24,660 bases of DNA from Promethearchaeota archaeon (GTDB taxonomy: Archaea > Asgardarchaeota > Lokiarchaeia > Sigynarchaeales > SOKP01): positions 1 through 24,660 of the forward strand of contig DAOUUT010000016.1 in assembly GCA_030668025.1 (NCBI GenBank), written 5' to 3'. The notes under the pieces were generated by a model. It had not been told where the DNA came from. It made no database searches and worked only from the letters and a program-made list of their open reading frames with translations. Each line of letters opens with the position of its first letter. Position 1 is the first letter of the stretch. Positions 7,714 through 15,903 of the stretch are shown here, one piece after another. The translations under genes and the position numbers were made by a program.

Positions 7714-9165
7714 TTATTTTAACTTATTTAGCGCGTCTTTTAGAGTTAATTCAAAATTTTCTAATATAAAATTAGTATCTTCGTCCGTAACAACTAAAGG
7801 TGGCTTGATCTTGATTACATTTCGTCTTCTCAGTTTACCTGTGGCCGTTAGAATTGGCATACTCGGTCCTAAGTATAAATTATGCGCTGGTGCTAATAAA
7901 ACCATTTCTTCAGACAACTCTGTGAATGGTTCTCGTGTCTCTTTATTTTTAACTAATTCTATTCCAATAAATAATCCAGGACCTCTTACATCCCCTATAA
8001 CTTCGTATTCTTCTTGCATTTCTAATAGTCGTTTAGTGATCTTATTACCCATTTTTTCGCAGTTTTCACCATATTTAGCTTTTTCAATAACTCTAATTGC
8101 TGCTAGTGAAGTTGCAAACGATAGTGGATCAGAGCTAAATGTAGTATGCTCTTCTGAAGGACCAAATCTCTTCTTGATTTTTGGAGATGCAACTAAAACA
8201 CCTAATGGATACCCCCCTCCGATTCCCTTAGTAAATGTCATCATATCTGGAGAAACATCCAAGTTCAATTCCTTTTGATATCGCTCGGTTATTGTGAAAT
8301 ATTTTCCACATCTCCACATGCTCGTTTGACATTCGTCGTATATTAAAAACACCTTTTCCTCTTCACAGACTTCTTTTAATTTTAGTAAAAATTCGGGAGG
8401 TGCTGGTATTTGGCCTCCGGCTGCTTGAATTGGCTCAAGCATAATTCCTGCGAATCTTTTTGGTGCCATTCCTAGTATATAATTTTCTACTAAATCAAAA
8501 CATTCCAAGTTACAGCTAGGATCCTTTTTACCTTTTAATCCTCCTTTATAATTCCACAAACATCTATAACAATAGGGATAAGGCATTCTTGTGAAGTGTT
8601 CATGGCCAAAACTAGTGAAACGGTTTACTCCGTGCATTGGCTGAGTGGCCGTAGCCATTACTAAAGTGGAGCCGTGATAACCACCCCAAAAAACTCCAAA
8701 ATGGTCGGCCCCTCTGGATGCCATCATTGCTAATTTGATAGCCGCTTCGTTAGCTAATCCCCCACCTTGATTATTTAATGAAACTCTTCCTCCTTTAAGT
8801 TTCCCGGGAGCTAATTCTGCGATTTTATTTACCAATTTTACTCTAGCAGGAGTTAATACGTTATATCTTACGTGATTTAGTCTAATCATTTGTTGATAAG
8901 CTGCATAGTTAACATCCGGGTGTGCAAATCCAAGACTTAAAGTCCAATTCATGGATGTGGCATCAAGAATCTCTTTTACATTACCTTCTTTATCAACAAC
9001 TTTCACCCACGAAGATCCTGGTTCTTTTGCTTCTATAGCAGTTAAAGCTTCGTAAAAAGAATTGAGGGCGTGTTTATCAAACTCTAAAAGCTCTTCCTCG
9101 TTAATTCCCGATGGAATTCGCTCTATTTCTTCTTTAGTTAAAATTTTAGGTTCAATTTCTTTCAT
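7714..9165 (-). CDS. Class III pyridoxal-phosphate aminotransferase
   Basis: The product has 483 residues. PLP-binding features are LIYDECQTS (D277 for the pyridine nitrogen, Q280) and MTFTKGIGGGYPLG with the Schiff-base lysine at K313. Glu244 in MLEPIQAAGG lies in the substrate-side loop. A cysteine-containing insert, YPYCYRC (C199, C202) and CNLEC (C218, C222), is shared with archaeal ornithine/4-aminobutyrate-type enzymes. Members move the omega-amino group of ornithine, GABA, lysine or similar to 2-oxoglutarate; some archaeal relatives are amino acid racemases. The substrate is not decided here. The usual phosphate-loop GSEA is replaced by GGLA (NNQGGGLANE, 131-140). The start ATG 9165 has no Shine-Dalgarno. 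The gene is convergent with the Snf2-family gene. Confidence 0.88.
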   Translation of the reverse strand: MKEIEPKILTKEEIERIPSGINEEELLEFDKHALNSFYEALTAIEAKEPGSSWVKVVDKEGNVKEILDATSMNWTLSLGFAHPDVNYAAYQQMIRLNHVRYNVLTPARVKLVNKIAELAPGKLKGGRVSLNNQGGGLANEAAIKLAMMASRGADHFGVFWGGYHGSTLVMATATQPMHGVNRFTSFGHEHFTRMPYPYCYRCLWNYKGGLKGKKDPSCNLECFDLVENYILGMAPKRFAGIMLEPIQAAGGQIPAPPEFLLKLKEVCEEEKVFLIYDECQTSMWRCGKYFTITERYQKELNLDVSPDMMTFTKGIGGGYPLGVLVASPKIKKRFGPSEEHTTFSSDPLSFATSLAAIRVIEKAKYGENCEKMGNKITKRLLEMQEEYEVIGDVRGPGLFIGIELVKNKETREPFTELSEEMVLLAPAHNLYLGPSMPILTATGKLRRRNVIKIKPPLVVTDEDTNFILENFELTLKDALNKLK

Positions 9166-9290
9166 AATTAATATAAAAATAATTTATTTTTTTAAATTAG
9201 ATTTGAGAACATAGTTTTTAAAAGTAATGCTTTCTCTACTTGGAAAAATATGTCAAAATGAAATATATTTGATTGAAGAACCAAATCAAA

Positions 9291-10556
9291 TCACACTTCA
9301 AAAGCCCATTCTCCATTTCGCATTATTGGTTCTGTGGCTCCATCTTCTAATAATCCATCTACACTCATTTCTTCTGAGCCAATCATAAGATCAAGATGGA
9401 TAGAGCTATTATTTCCTCCAGCAGCCATAAATTCTTCATCTGTAAGTGCAATACCATTTTTTAACGAATTTCTGAAAGCTTGGCCTATTGCAATATGATT
9501 TGAAGCATTTTCATCGAGTAAAATATTATAAAAAAGCAAACCTGTCTGTGATATAGGAGAACTATGGGGTACTAAAGCTATCTCTCCTAATCTTCGAGCT
9601 CCTTCATCTATATTGATTAATTTATCCATAATTTCATAACCAAGCATAGCATTTGCCTCAATTATTTGCCCTTTAGAAAACTTAAAAATACATCCCTCGA
9701 TAACTTGTCCTTGAATTAAAACTGGTCTAGTAGTTTTAACAACCCCATCAACTTGATCTTTATCTGGGAGCGTAAAAATCTCTTCTGTAGGTAAGTTTGG
9801 TGTAAAATCAATTCCATTCTGTGATGCTACACTCCCACCATCCCAAATATGGTCCTTAGGCAACCCGACTGTTAGATCTGTTTCTGGAGAAGTTAATTTT
9901 AGTGCCCTATACTGTTTCTGATTTAAATATTTACAACGCTTTTTGAGGTTTTCATTATGATTTTGCCAAGCAGAAACAGGATTTTCTTCAGTTATTCGAC
10001 ATATTTCGAAAATAATATCCCACAATTTCTGAATTCGTTCATTCGAAGGAATATGTGGAAGTATTTTATCTGCCCAAGCCTTATTTGGCGTTGAAATGAT
10101 TAACCAGTTTAAAGCAAATTCACTAACAAGTTTTGTAACAGGTTGGAGGCGCTTAAGTAAGAAGAGTTGAAATTTTAAAATCACGCTAAGGTCCACATCT
10201 TTCAATAAATCAGGATTCGGGCTCATAATGTTAAGATTCGCATCTCCTGCTTTACAAGTCTCAAATCTCGCATCTATTCTCCATTTTGGATATTCTCTAA
10301 GCGATTTTTTAGGACCGTATTGAAATCGAATCAAGCGCATTTGCTCATCTGCCCATATAACATCTACTAATTTTGCTCCCATTTGATATGCTTTTTTTGC
10401 AATTATCCGTATTAACGGAGCTGCTTCAAAAGGTATACCATCATTACCACTTGTAGGTCCTCCAATAAGTAATCGTTGTTTAGGTTGGAGATTTAACCCT
10501 ACTTTTAATATCACTTCAGCATATTTCTCTAATTTTTGTTCAAACTCGGATGACAT
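9291..10556 (-). CDS. M29 family metallo-aminopeptidase
   Basis: The 421-residue product is typical of the M29 thermophilic aminopeptidases (AmpS/AmpT/PepS). The two-metal site is recognisable: E258 or E259 in NLPTEEIF, E325 in DEGARRLGEIALVP, H354 in NASNHIAIGQAF, and H387 and D389 in NSSIHLDLMIGS. The enzyme removes N-terminal residues from peptides in the cytoplasm using two divalent metals. The C-terminus ends normally in PIMRNGEWAFEV. The ATG is supported by a Shine-Dalgarno-like GGGAG (complement of 10563-10568) at suitable spacing, unlike most genes here. A TATA-like element (10614-10628) and a perfect palindrome lie upstream. The aminotransferase follows on the same strand after about 125 bases, so coupling is possible but loose. 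Confidence 0.9.
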   Translation of the reverse strand: MSSEFEQKLEKYAEVILKVGLNLQPKQRLLIGGPTSGNDGIPFEAAPLIRIIAKKAYQMGAKLVDVIWADEQMRLIRFQYGPKKSLREYPKWRIDARFETCKAGDANLNIMSPNPDLLKDVDLSVILKFQLFLLKRLQPVTKLVSEFALNWLIISTPNKAWADKILPHIPSNERIQKLWDIIFEICRITEENPVSAWQNHNENLKKRCKYLNQKQYRALKLTSPETDLTVGLPKDHIWDGGSVASQNGIDFTPNLPTEEIFTLPDKDQVDGVVKTTRPVLIQGQVIEGCIFKFSKGQIIEANAMLGYEIMDKLINIDEGARRLGEIALVPHSSPISQTGLLFYNILLDENASNHIAIGQAFRNSLKNGIALTDEEFMAAGGNNSSIHLDLMIGSEEMSVDGLLEDGATEPIMRNGEWAFEV

Positions 10557-10613
10557 TACATTTCTCCCAAATTTGTAAAAATACTTTATAATAGTTGATA
10601 ATAATGTTAAATT

Positions 10614-10628
10614 CCTTTATAAATATTT
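10614..10628 (-). promoter_or_regulatory. Probable TATA element of the M29 peptidase gene
   Basis: On the minus strand this reads AAATATTTATAAAGG, about 58-72 bases before the ATG. A second weaker candidate is TATTATAAAG around 10584-10593, but that would place transcription start on top of the Shine-Dalgarno-like site, so the more distant element is preferred. Confidence 0.4.
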
Positions 10629-10651
10629 CACCTTTCTACCCTATAAAATGG

Positions 10652-10664
10652 CTACTATTAGTAG
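10652..10664. promoter_or_regulatory. Perfect 13-bp palindrome upstream of the M29 promoter
   Basis: CTACTATTAGTAG is a perfect odd palindrome about 25 bases upstream of the predicted M29 TATA element, within the 292-base divergent gap between the peptidase and the radical SAM gene. The position suits an operator for an activator or repressor. The binding protein is unknown. Confidence 0.3.
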
Positions 10665-10705
10665 TAGAAACAGCTTAGCAGCTTTTTTTAGTGCCTAGAT
10701 AGAAA

Positions 10706-10725
10706 GTAGCTATTGTGATAGCTGT
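10706..10725. promoter_or_regulatory. Inverted repeat in the divergent gap
   Basis: AGCTAT-TGTG-ATAGCT is a perfect 6-bp dyad around a 4-base centre, extended by wobble pairs on each side. It lies midway between the divergent M29 and radical SAM genes. It could be an operator; it is not followed by a T run, so it does not look like a terminator. The rest of the 292-base gap shows only AT-rich promoter-like sequence. Confidence 0.3.
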
Positions 10726-10848
10726 AGATAATATCGATTTAAACCTAATTCTAAATAATAAATGAACTAATGTTTATATGAAAAAGATTTAAGATTCTTT
10801 TTGAATTTCTAAACATATTCTATTAATATATGATATTGGAAGAATATC

Positions 10849-12069
10849 ATGAAATCGTTTTCCTTATTGATCAAACCCGCCTCAGCAGATTGTAACCTAA
10901 GATGCGAATATTGTTTTTACATAGACCATCTTGAAAATGGAAGCAATAGCCCTCGAATGTCTGATGAGACATTAGAAATCATGATTAAAAGTTATATGAG
11001 CACTGATCAGAATAAACAATATTCTTTCGGGTGGCAGGGTGGAGAACCTACTTTAATGGGTATAAATTTCTTTAAGAAAGTCGTAGAATTCCAACTAAAA
11101 TACGCTCCACCGGGTTCTTCAATTAGTAATGGAATTCAAACTAACGCAACAATGATTACAGAAGAATTAGCTAAGTTTTTTGGAGAATACAAATTTCTCC
11201 TTGGGGTAAGCTTGGATGGGCCGGATTATCTTCACGATTACTATAGGAAAACCATTGGTAAGAAGCCGACCCATTCGCTAGTGGTGCGCGGTATAGAGCG
11301 TCTCAAGCAACACGGTGTAGAATTTAATATATTAACATTAATTAACAACCAGACTGTAAAAAAAGCTAAAGAGATCTATCGTTACCATTGTGATAATGGC
11401 TTTTTTTTCCATCAGTATATCCCCTGTGTTGAATTTGATGAGGATGGTAATCTTAAGCCATATTCTATTAATGGAGAAGATTGGGGTAGATTCCTCTCCG
11501 ATTTATTCGAGGAGTGGATAACTGAAGATGTTAACAGGGTTTCAATTCGTTTATTCGACTCAATTATGGAGTATTTAGTCTACGGACGCTATAATGTTTG
11601 TTATATGGGAAAAAGTTGCGTTCAATATTTTGTTGTTGAATACGACGGTAGCGTATACCCGTGTGATTTTTTTGTACGCGATGCCTTATTATTAGGAAAC
11701 GTTAAAACCGATTCGTGGGAAGACCTATTATTATCTAAGAAATATCAAAGCTTTGGAAATCAAAAAGCAAATTGGAATAAAGAATGCGATTTATGCCCTT
11801 ATCTTAACCTTTGTCATGGGGATTGCCAAAAGTTTCGTTTTGGAGCACCCAATTACTCAAAAGAACTAAGCGTTCTATGTAAAGGTTGGAAGTTGTTTTA
11901 TTCTCGTACATTACCTCGTTTTAAAAGTATAGCAGAAAACTTTAAAGCTGAGCACCAAATTAACGCTCCCACGCCCTCTAAAACAAAAAAGATTGGAAGA
12001 AACGAATCGTGCTCATGCGGAAGCGGAAAAAAGTATAAATATTGTTGCGGAAAAATAAATACTAATTAA
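10849..12069 (+). CDS. anSME-like radical SAM protein with SPASM domain and SEC-C tail
   Basis: The product has 406 residues. The radical SAM cluster motif is C15-x3-C19-x2-C22 (CNLRCEYC), with GGEPT at 64-68. The C-terminal half has the SPASM-type cysteines: C257, then YDGSVYPCD (D266, C272), C313, C316, C322, C326 and C344. This layout is that of anaerobic sulfatase-maturating enzymes, which oxidise an active-site Cys or Ser of a sulfatase to formylglycine; D266 sits where the family has its catalytic aspartate. Residues 384-401 form a SEC-C zinc motif (GRNESCSCGSGKKYKYCCG), an addition outside the catalytic core. No sulfatase gene is in the window, so it may serve one elsewhere or modify another peptide. 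The start ATG follows GGAAG at about nine bases. Confidence 0.85.
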   Translation: MKSFSLLIKPASADCNLRCEYCFYIDHLENGSNSPRMSDETLEIMIKSYMSTDQNKQYSFGWQGGEPTLMGINFFKKVVEFQLKYAPPGSSISNGIQTNATMITEELAKFFGEYKFLLGVSLDGPDYLHDYYRKTIGKKPTHSLVVRGIERLKQHGVEFNILTLINNQTVKKAKEIYRYHCDNGFFFHQYIPCVEFDEDGNLKPYSINGEDWGRFLSDLFEEWITEDVNRVSIRLFDSIMEYLVYGRYNVCYMGKSCVQYFVVEYDGSVYPCDFFVRDALLLGNVKTDSWEDLLLSKKYQSFGNQKANWNKECDLCPYLNLCHGDCQKFRFGAPNYSKELSVLCKGWKLFYSRTLPRFKSIAENFKAEHQINAPTPSKTKKIGRNESCSCGSGKKYKYCCGKINTN

Positions 12070-12091
12070 ATGATAAAATACTAAAAAAAAA

Positions 12092-13231
12092 ATGGCAGAT
12101 AAAGTGATAATAAATGGTTTTTGCGACGATCGGTTTAAGGCAGTTAAAGAAGTTTTCGCGAAAAACTTTGAAGATGGATTGGATGTCGGAGCTTCGTTTG
12201 CCGCAACGATCGACGGTAAATATGTGATTGATATATGGGCGGGTTACGCCGACGCTGCTAAAACGCGACCATGGGAACGCGATACAATTATTAACGTATA
12301 TTCAACTACAAAAGTAATGACTGTACTTTGTACGCTCATGTGTGTGGATAGGGGATTGCTTGACATTGACGCACCCGTTGCGAAGTACTGGCCTGAATTT
12401 GCTCAAGCAGGTAAGGAAAAAATTCTTGTTCGCAATATTCTTAGTCATACATCTGGTCTATCTGGTTTTGGTAAAATTGTTCGACCTAAAACGCTATATA
12501 ATTGGGATCGAATTATTAAAATACTCGCTGAACAAGAACCTTGGTGGGAACCCGGAACTCAAAGCGGTTATCACGCCATAACGCACGGTTATTTATTGGG
12601 CGAATTAGTCCGTCGAGTTACTGGTAAAACTGTTGGCACATTTTTTCGAGAGGAAGTTGCAATCCCACTAAACGCGGACTTTCACATTGGCTTAGCTGAA
12701 GAACACGACCACCGAGTTGCTGAATTGATACCTCCTGACTTAAGCGAAATGGGCGATATTAAAGACTTCGGCCCTATTGCTGTCAAATCACTTACTAACC
12801 CTATTGTTGAACCTAAAAAAGCTAGAGATAGAGCTTGGCTAGGGGCGGAGATTCCTGCAGCTAACGGTCAAGGTAACGCGAGATCAGTGGCCCGAGTAGC
12901 CTCGACTTTAGCTTGTGGAGGTCAAGTAGATGGTATTCGCCTTCTTTCGCTTAAAACGATTGAAAAGTCGATCGAAGAACAAATTTACGGTATTGACCTC
13001 GTTCTAAACGACACGATACGCTATGGTTTAGGTTGGGGGTTGACGAGCAAAGAAATGCCGATTAGCCCTAATCCCCGAACATTTTATTGGGGTGGATGGG
13101 GTGGGTCCGTAGTAGTAATGGATCTCGACGCTAAATTAAGCTTTGCGTTTGTTATGAATAATATGGTGATGTCAATTACAAGCGACCCTCGTACAACTAA
13201 ACTTGGTGAAGCGCTTTATAAATCGTTATAA
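12092..13231 (+). CDS. Serine hydrolase of the beta-lactamase/EstB family
   Basis: The product has 379 residues. It has the class C beta-lactamase/penicillin-binding fold motifs: S71-T-T-K74 (nucleophile and lysine, in NVYSTTKVM), Y160 in SGYHAITHG, and a C-terminal WGGWGGS in place of the KTG/HxG motif. NILSHTSGL (115-123) is the usual family signature. Members without a signal peptide, as here, are mostly cytoplasmic carboxylesterases or lactonases acting on small esters rather than antibiotic resistance enzymes. The gene begins 22 bases after the radical SAM gene, likely in one transcript. It is visibly richer in CG-containing codons (gcg, acg, cgc) than neighbouring genes, which hints at a bacterial origin. 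The substrate is unknown. Confidence 0.85.
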   Translation: MADKVIINGFCDDRFKAVKEVFAKNFEDGLDVGASFAATIDGKYVIDIWAGYADAAKTRPWERDTIINVYSTTKVMTVLCTLMCVDRGLLDIDAPVAKYWPEFAQAGKEKILVRNILSHTSGLSGFGKIVRPKTLYNWDRIIKILAEQEPWWEPGTQSGYHAITHGYLLGELVRRVTGKTVGTFFREEVAIPLNADFHIGLAEEHDHRVAELIPPDLSEMGDIKDFGPIAVKSLTNPIVEPKKARDRAWLGAEIPAANGQGNARSVARVASTLACGGQVDGIRLLSLKTIEKSIEEQIYGIDLVLNDTIRYGLGWGLTSKEMPISPNPRTFYWGGWGGSVVVMDLDAKLSFAFVMNNMVMSITSDPRTTKLGEALYKSL

Positions 13232-13251
13232 CTTTTCTTTTTTATTTTTTT
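13232..13251 (+). terminator. T-rich tract after the serine hydrolase
   Basis: CTTTTCTTTTTTATTTTTTT begins directly after the stop codon. Oligo-T tracts of this kind are sufficient for termination in many archaea. It separates the radical SAM/hydrolase pair from the acyl-CoA synthetase, which has its own TATA-like TTTATAAA at about 13291. Confidence 0.5.
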
Positions 13252-13369
13252 AAAGCAAATACTTCTAATTATTTGGCATAACCAATTAGATTTATAAACA
13301 TAAAAATCAAATATATTCACACCATTGTAGTAAAAATAAAAAAATCTTATTTTATGAGTAGAAATTTTT

Positions 13370-15130
13370 ATGACAGCAAATAAATGGTATGTTGATGATA
13401 GTAAACCTTGGTTTAAGAAATACCAAGATGGCGTCCCAAAACATCCTGAGTTTCCGGTTATTAGTTTAGGAGATTGGTTCGATCAAAAAACTGAGGAATT
13501 TGCTAAGAACAAGTGTATATATTTTTCGAAAACATTTATGAATTATCGAGTCCTAAGAAAGTATACCGATTCGCTTGCTACCTCGTTATCAAGGTTGGGG
13601 GTCAAAAAGGGTGATGTTGTAGCAATTCTGCTTCCAAATAGCTTTCAATTTACAATCGGTTATTTTGCCACTGTTAAACTTGGAGGAATTGTAATCCCTA
13701 TTAATCCAACATATAAACCTTTAGAAATTCTCCATGTACTCCAACAAGTAAAACCTAAAGGGCTTATATGTATGGATGTTATGTATGGTTTGATTAAACC
13801 TATACAAGACAAATATAAATTTGATTTTGTTATTTCGACATGTATAGTCGATTTAGCAGCTATTCCTCCTGCCGTCAAAGAACAATTAATTGCAGAAGGA
13901 ACAATTCCCAAAGGAGAAGTTCCTGGAGCTATTGAATTTTTAGATGTATGTCAAAAACGGGGTGAAGTTGATATTCCCGAAGTAGAAATTGATCCCATAA
14001 ATGATGCGGCTGTTTATTTAATGACTGGAGGAACTACAGGTGTTCCCAAACCCGCTATTATTACTCACTACAACTGTGTGACTAATGCTAAACAAAATGT
14101 TATGTGGATGCCTGATGCGAAACACCCAATGGCATGTGTTGGTATTATACCTATGTTTCACGCTTTTGGGATGACAATCGTTCAAAATGTGGTAATAGAA
14201 GGAGGAGACTTTAACATACTTTACGCAAAAAGAGAACTTGATTTAAAAGAAGTTGTAGATATGATTGTAGAGGTTGGTCCTGAAGGGGGCGTTATTCTTC
14301 CTGGAGTTGAAAATCTCTTCATTGGTTTAACTCGCTATTTAAAAGCAAATCCCGAGCCTAAATTGGAAAACATGTTTCGACTGTGCGTTAGTGGCGCGGG
14401 ACCGCTTCACAAACCCGTAAAGGATGCATTTGAAGCAATCAGTAACGGAAAACTTGTTGAGGCTTATGGACTTACGGAATGTACTACTGCAGTAAGTGTA
14501 GGGCCATTTGACGGAACTGATACCCCGGGTACCATTGGTTTACCTTTACCCGGAGTTGAATGGGCTATATTCGACTCGGAAGATTTTAGTAGGGGGCAAA
14601 TTAAGGGTTATGGAATAGAATCTACTGGAGAAATCTGTGTTTGCGGCCCACAAGTAATGAAAGGTTATTTAAATAGACCTGAAGCCACAGCAGAAGTCTT
14701 AAAGGAGTATGAAGGACGAATTTGGTGTTTAACCGGAGATATTGGATACATGGATGAACATGGACAAATGGTTATTCGAGATAGAAAGAAACAAATGATT
14801 AAATATAAAGGTTATTCCGTTTTTCCAAAGGAAGTAGAAGATTTATTAGGGTCTCACCCTGATGTAATGGAAGTAGCTGTTGCTGGGTTACCTGACATTG
14901 AAGCGGGAGAAATAGTGAAGGCATGGGTCCAACTACAAGACGAATCAGTGGGTAAAATTTCTTCTGAAGAGCTAATTGCATGGAGTAAAGAAAATATTAC
15001 GCATTATAAGTGCCCTAAACAAATTGAAATTATAAACGAAATTCCAAAATCCATGGTAGGAAAAGTCCAAAGAAGGGTTTTACAAATAAACGATCCAATC
15101 TGGAAAGAGAAATATGGAGAAACTCAATAA
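13370..15130 (+). CDS. AMP-forming acyl-CoA synthetase (long/medium-chain fatty acid CoA ligase type)
   Basis: The product has 586 residues, complete for the ANL family. Motifs in order: P-loop YLMTGGTTGVPKP (about 216-228), IPMFHAFGM, LVEAYGLTECTT for adenine and AMP binding, TGDIGYMDEHG with the ribose-binding Asp, the hinge RDRKKQMIKYKGYSVFP, and a C-terminal KSMVGKVQRR carrying the catalytic lysine of the adenylation half-reaction. It activates a carboxylic acid with ATP and joins it to CoA in the cytoplasm; length and motifs suit a fatty acid. The 3-hydroxyacyl-CoA dehydrogenase later in the window acts on products of such activation. ATG 13370 has no Shine-Dalgarno. A T run (15140-15147) after the stop is a likely terminator. 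Confidence 0.9.
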   Translation: MTANKWYVDDSKPWFKKYQDGVPKHPEFPVISLGDWFDQKTEEFAKNKCIYFSKTFMNYRVLRKYTDSLATSLSRLGVKKGDVVAILLPNSFQFTIGYFATVKLGGIVIPINPTYKPLEILHVLQQVKPKGLICMDVMYGLIKPIQDKYKFDFVISTCIVDLAAIPPAVKEQLIAEGTIPKGEVPGAIEFLDVCQKRGEVDIPEVEIDPINDAAVYLMTGGTTGVPKPAIITHYNCVTNAKQNVMWMPDAKHPMACVGIIPMFHAFGMTIVQNVVIEGGDFNILYAKRELDLKEVVDMIVEVGPEGGVILPGVENLFIGLTRYLKANPEPKLENMFRLCVSGAGPLHKPVKDAFEAISNGKLVEAYGLTECTTAVSVGPFDGTDTPGTIGLPLPGVEWAIFDSEDFSRGQIKGYGIESTGEICVCGPQVMKGYLNRPEATAEVLKEYEGRIWCLTGDIGYMDEHGQMVIRDRKKQMIKYKGYSVFPKEVEDLLGSHPDVMEVAVAGLPDIEAGEIVKAWVQLQDESVGKISSEELIAWSKENITHYKCPKQIEIINEIPKSMVGKVQRRVLQINDPIWKEKYGETQ

Positions 15131-15139
15131 ACATTATTC

Positions 15140-15147
15140 TTTTTTTT
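15140..15147 (+). terminator. T run after the acyl-CoA synthetase
   Basis: Eight T in a row lie ten bases after the synthetase stop, in the 84-base gap before the convergent small GTPase gene. It is a likely U-tract terminator for the plus-strand transcript. Confidence 0.4.
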
Positions 15148-15214
15148 AATTTTAATTCTTACATTATACAAAAATAATTAGGTAGAATTGTTGGAATGTT
15201 TTATTTGTGTTAAA

Positions 15215-15760
15215 TTAAGAAATATTTTTCTGAATTCGAAGAGTTAATTCAACAAAAGCATCTTCAACATTATCTCCTGTTTTAGCAGAGGTTTCAATAT
15301 ACAATAAATCTTCTTTCTTAGCAAATTTGATTGTATCATTTCGATCTACAACTTCACCAATTTCAGGAATCAAATCTAATTTATTCCCTATTAACACCAC
15401 AGGAATTTTGTCTTCAATAATTGACCGCATATCATTTAACCATCTTTTAGATTCAGTATATGTATTTTCCCTCGTAAGATCGAATACTAATAATGCTCCA
15501 TTAGCTCCTTTGTAAAAACTGCGATTTAGGAATCGAAATCTCTCTTGACCTCCAATATCCCATATTGTGAGCTTAGCAGTTTTGGATGGTTTATACTCTA
15601 CATTTTTCATAAGAAAATCAGCTCCAATCGTAAATTTGTACTTTAAAGAAAATTGATTGTTGACATACCTATTTATTAGACTTGTTTTTCCTACTGCTCC
15701 AGGTCCAATAATCAATACTTTAAAATTATATTTTGATTCATTCTCATTCATATCAATCAA
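15215..15760 (-). CDS. Rab/Ras-like small GTPase
   Basis: The product has 181 residues with all G motifs: G1 GPGAVGKTS (19-27), G2 threonine T44 in KFTIG, G3 WDIGGQE (67-73, with the catalytic glutamine Q72), G4 NKLD (126-129) and G5 ETSAK (156-160). The WDxGGQERF and ETSAK forms are those of the eukaryotic Rab/Ras group and of the many Asgard small GTPases. It should cycle between GTP- and GDP-bound states. The C-terminus ends RIQKNIS with no cysteine, so it cannot be prenylated like most eukaryotic Rabs; membrane attachment would need another route. ATG 15760 and the internal Met at codon 4 are both possible starts; neither has a Shine-Dalgarno. No GAP, GEF or roadblock gene is adjacent. 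Confidence 0.92.
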   Translation of the reverse strand: MIDMNENESKYNFKVLIIGPGAVGKTSLINRYVNNQFSLKYKFTIGADFLMKNVEYKPSKTAKLTIWDIGGQERFRFLNRSFYKGANGALLVFDLTRENTYTESKRWLNDMRSIIEDKIPVVLIGNKLDLIPEIGEVVDRNDTIKFAKKEDLLYIETSAKTGDNVEDAFVELTLRIQKNIS

Positions 15761-15903
15761 TTGGATTAATTTAATTAATTTATTTGAAATATGTTTTTTT
15801 TGATTTCTATCAATTATTAGATATAATTTCCTTATAAGTTATATGCTTTTCTGCAAATAATTTTGAAAAAACTTTTTTTTACTAATAATGATCTTTAATA
15901 ATG

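Noticed and set aside
7700..8278. 192-residue plus-strand open frame
   Set aside because: It lies entirely opposite the 3' end of the class III aminotransferase, whose motifs are clear; its own translation has no recognisable domain.
10640..10740. tRNA or small structured RNA in the repeat-rich divergent gap
   Set aside because: The short palindromes do not assemble into a cloverleaf and no T-loop consensus is present.
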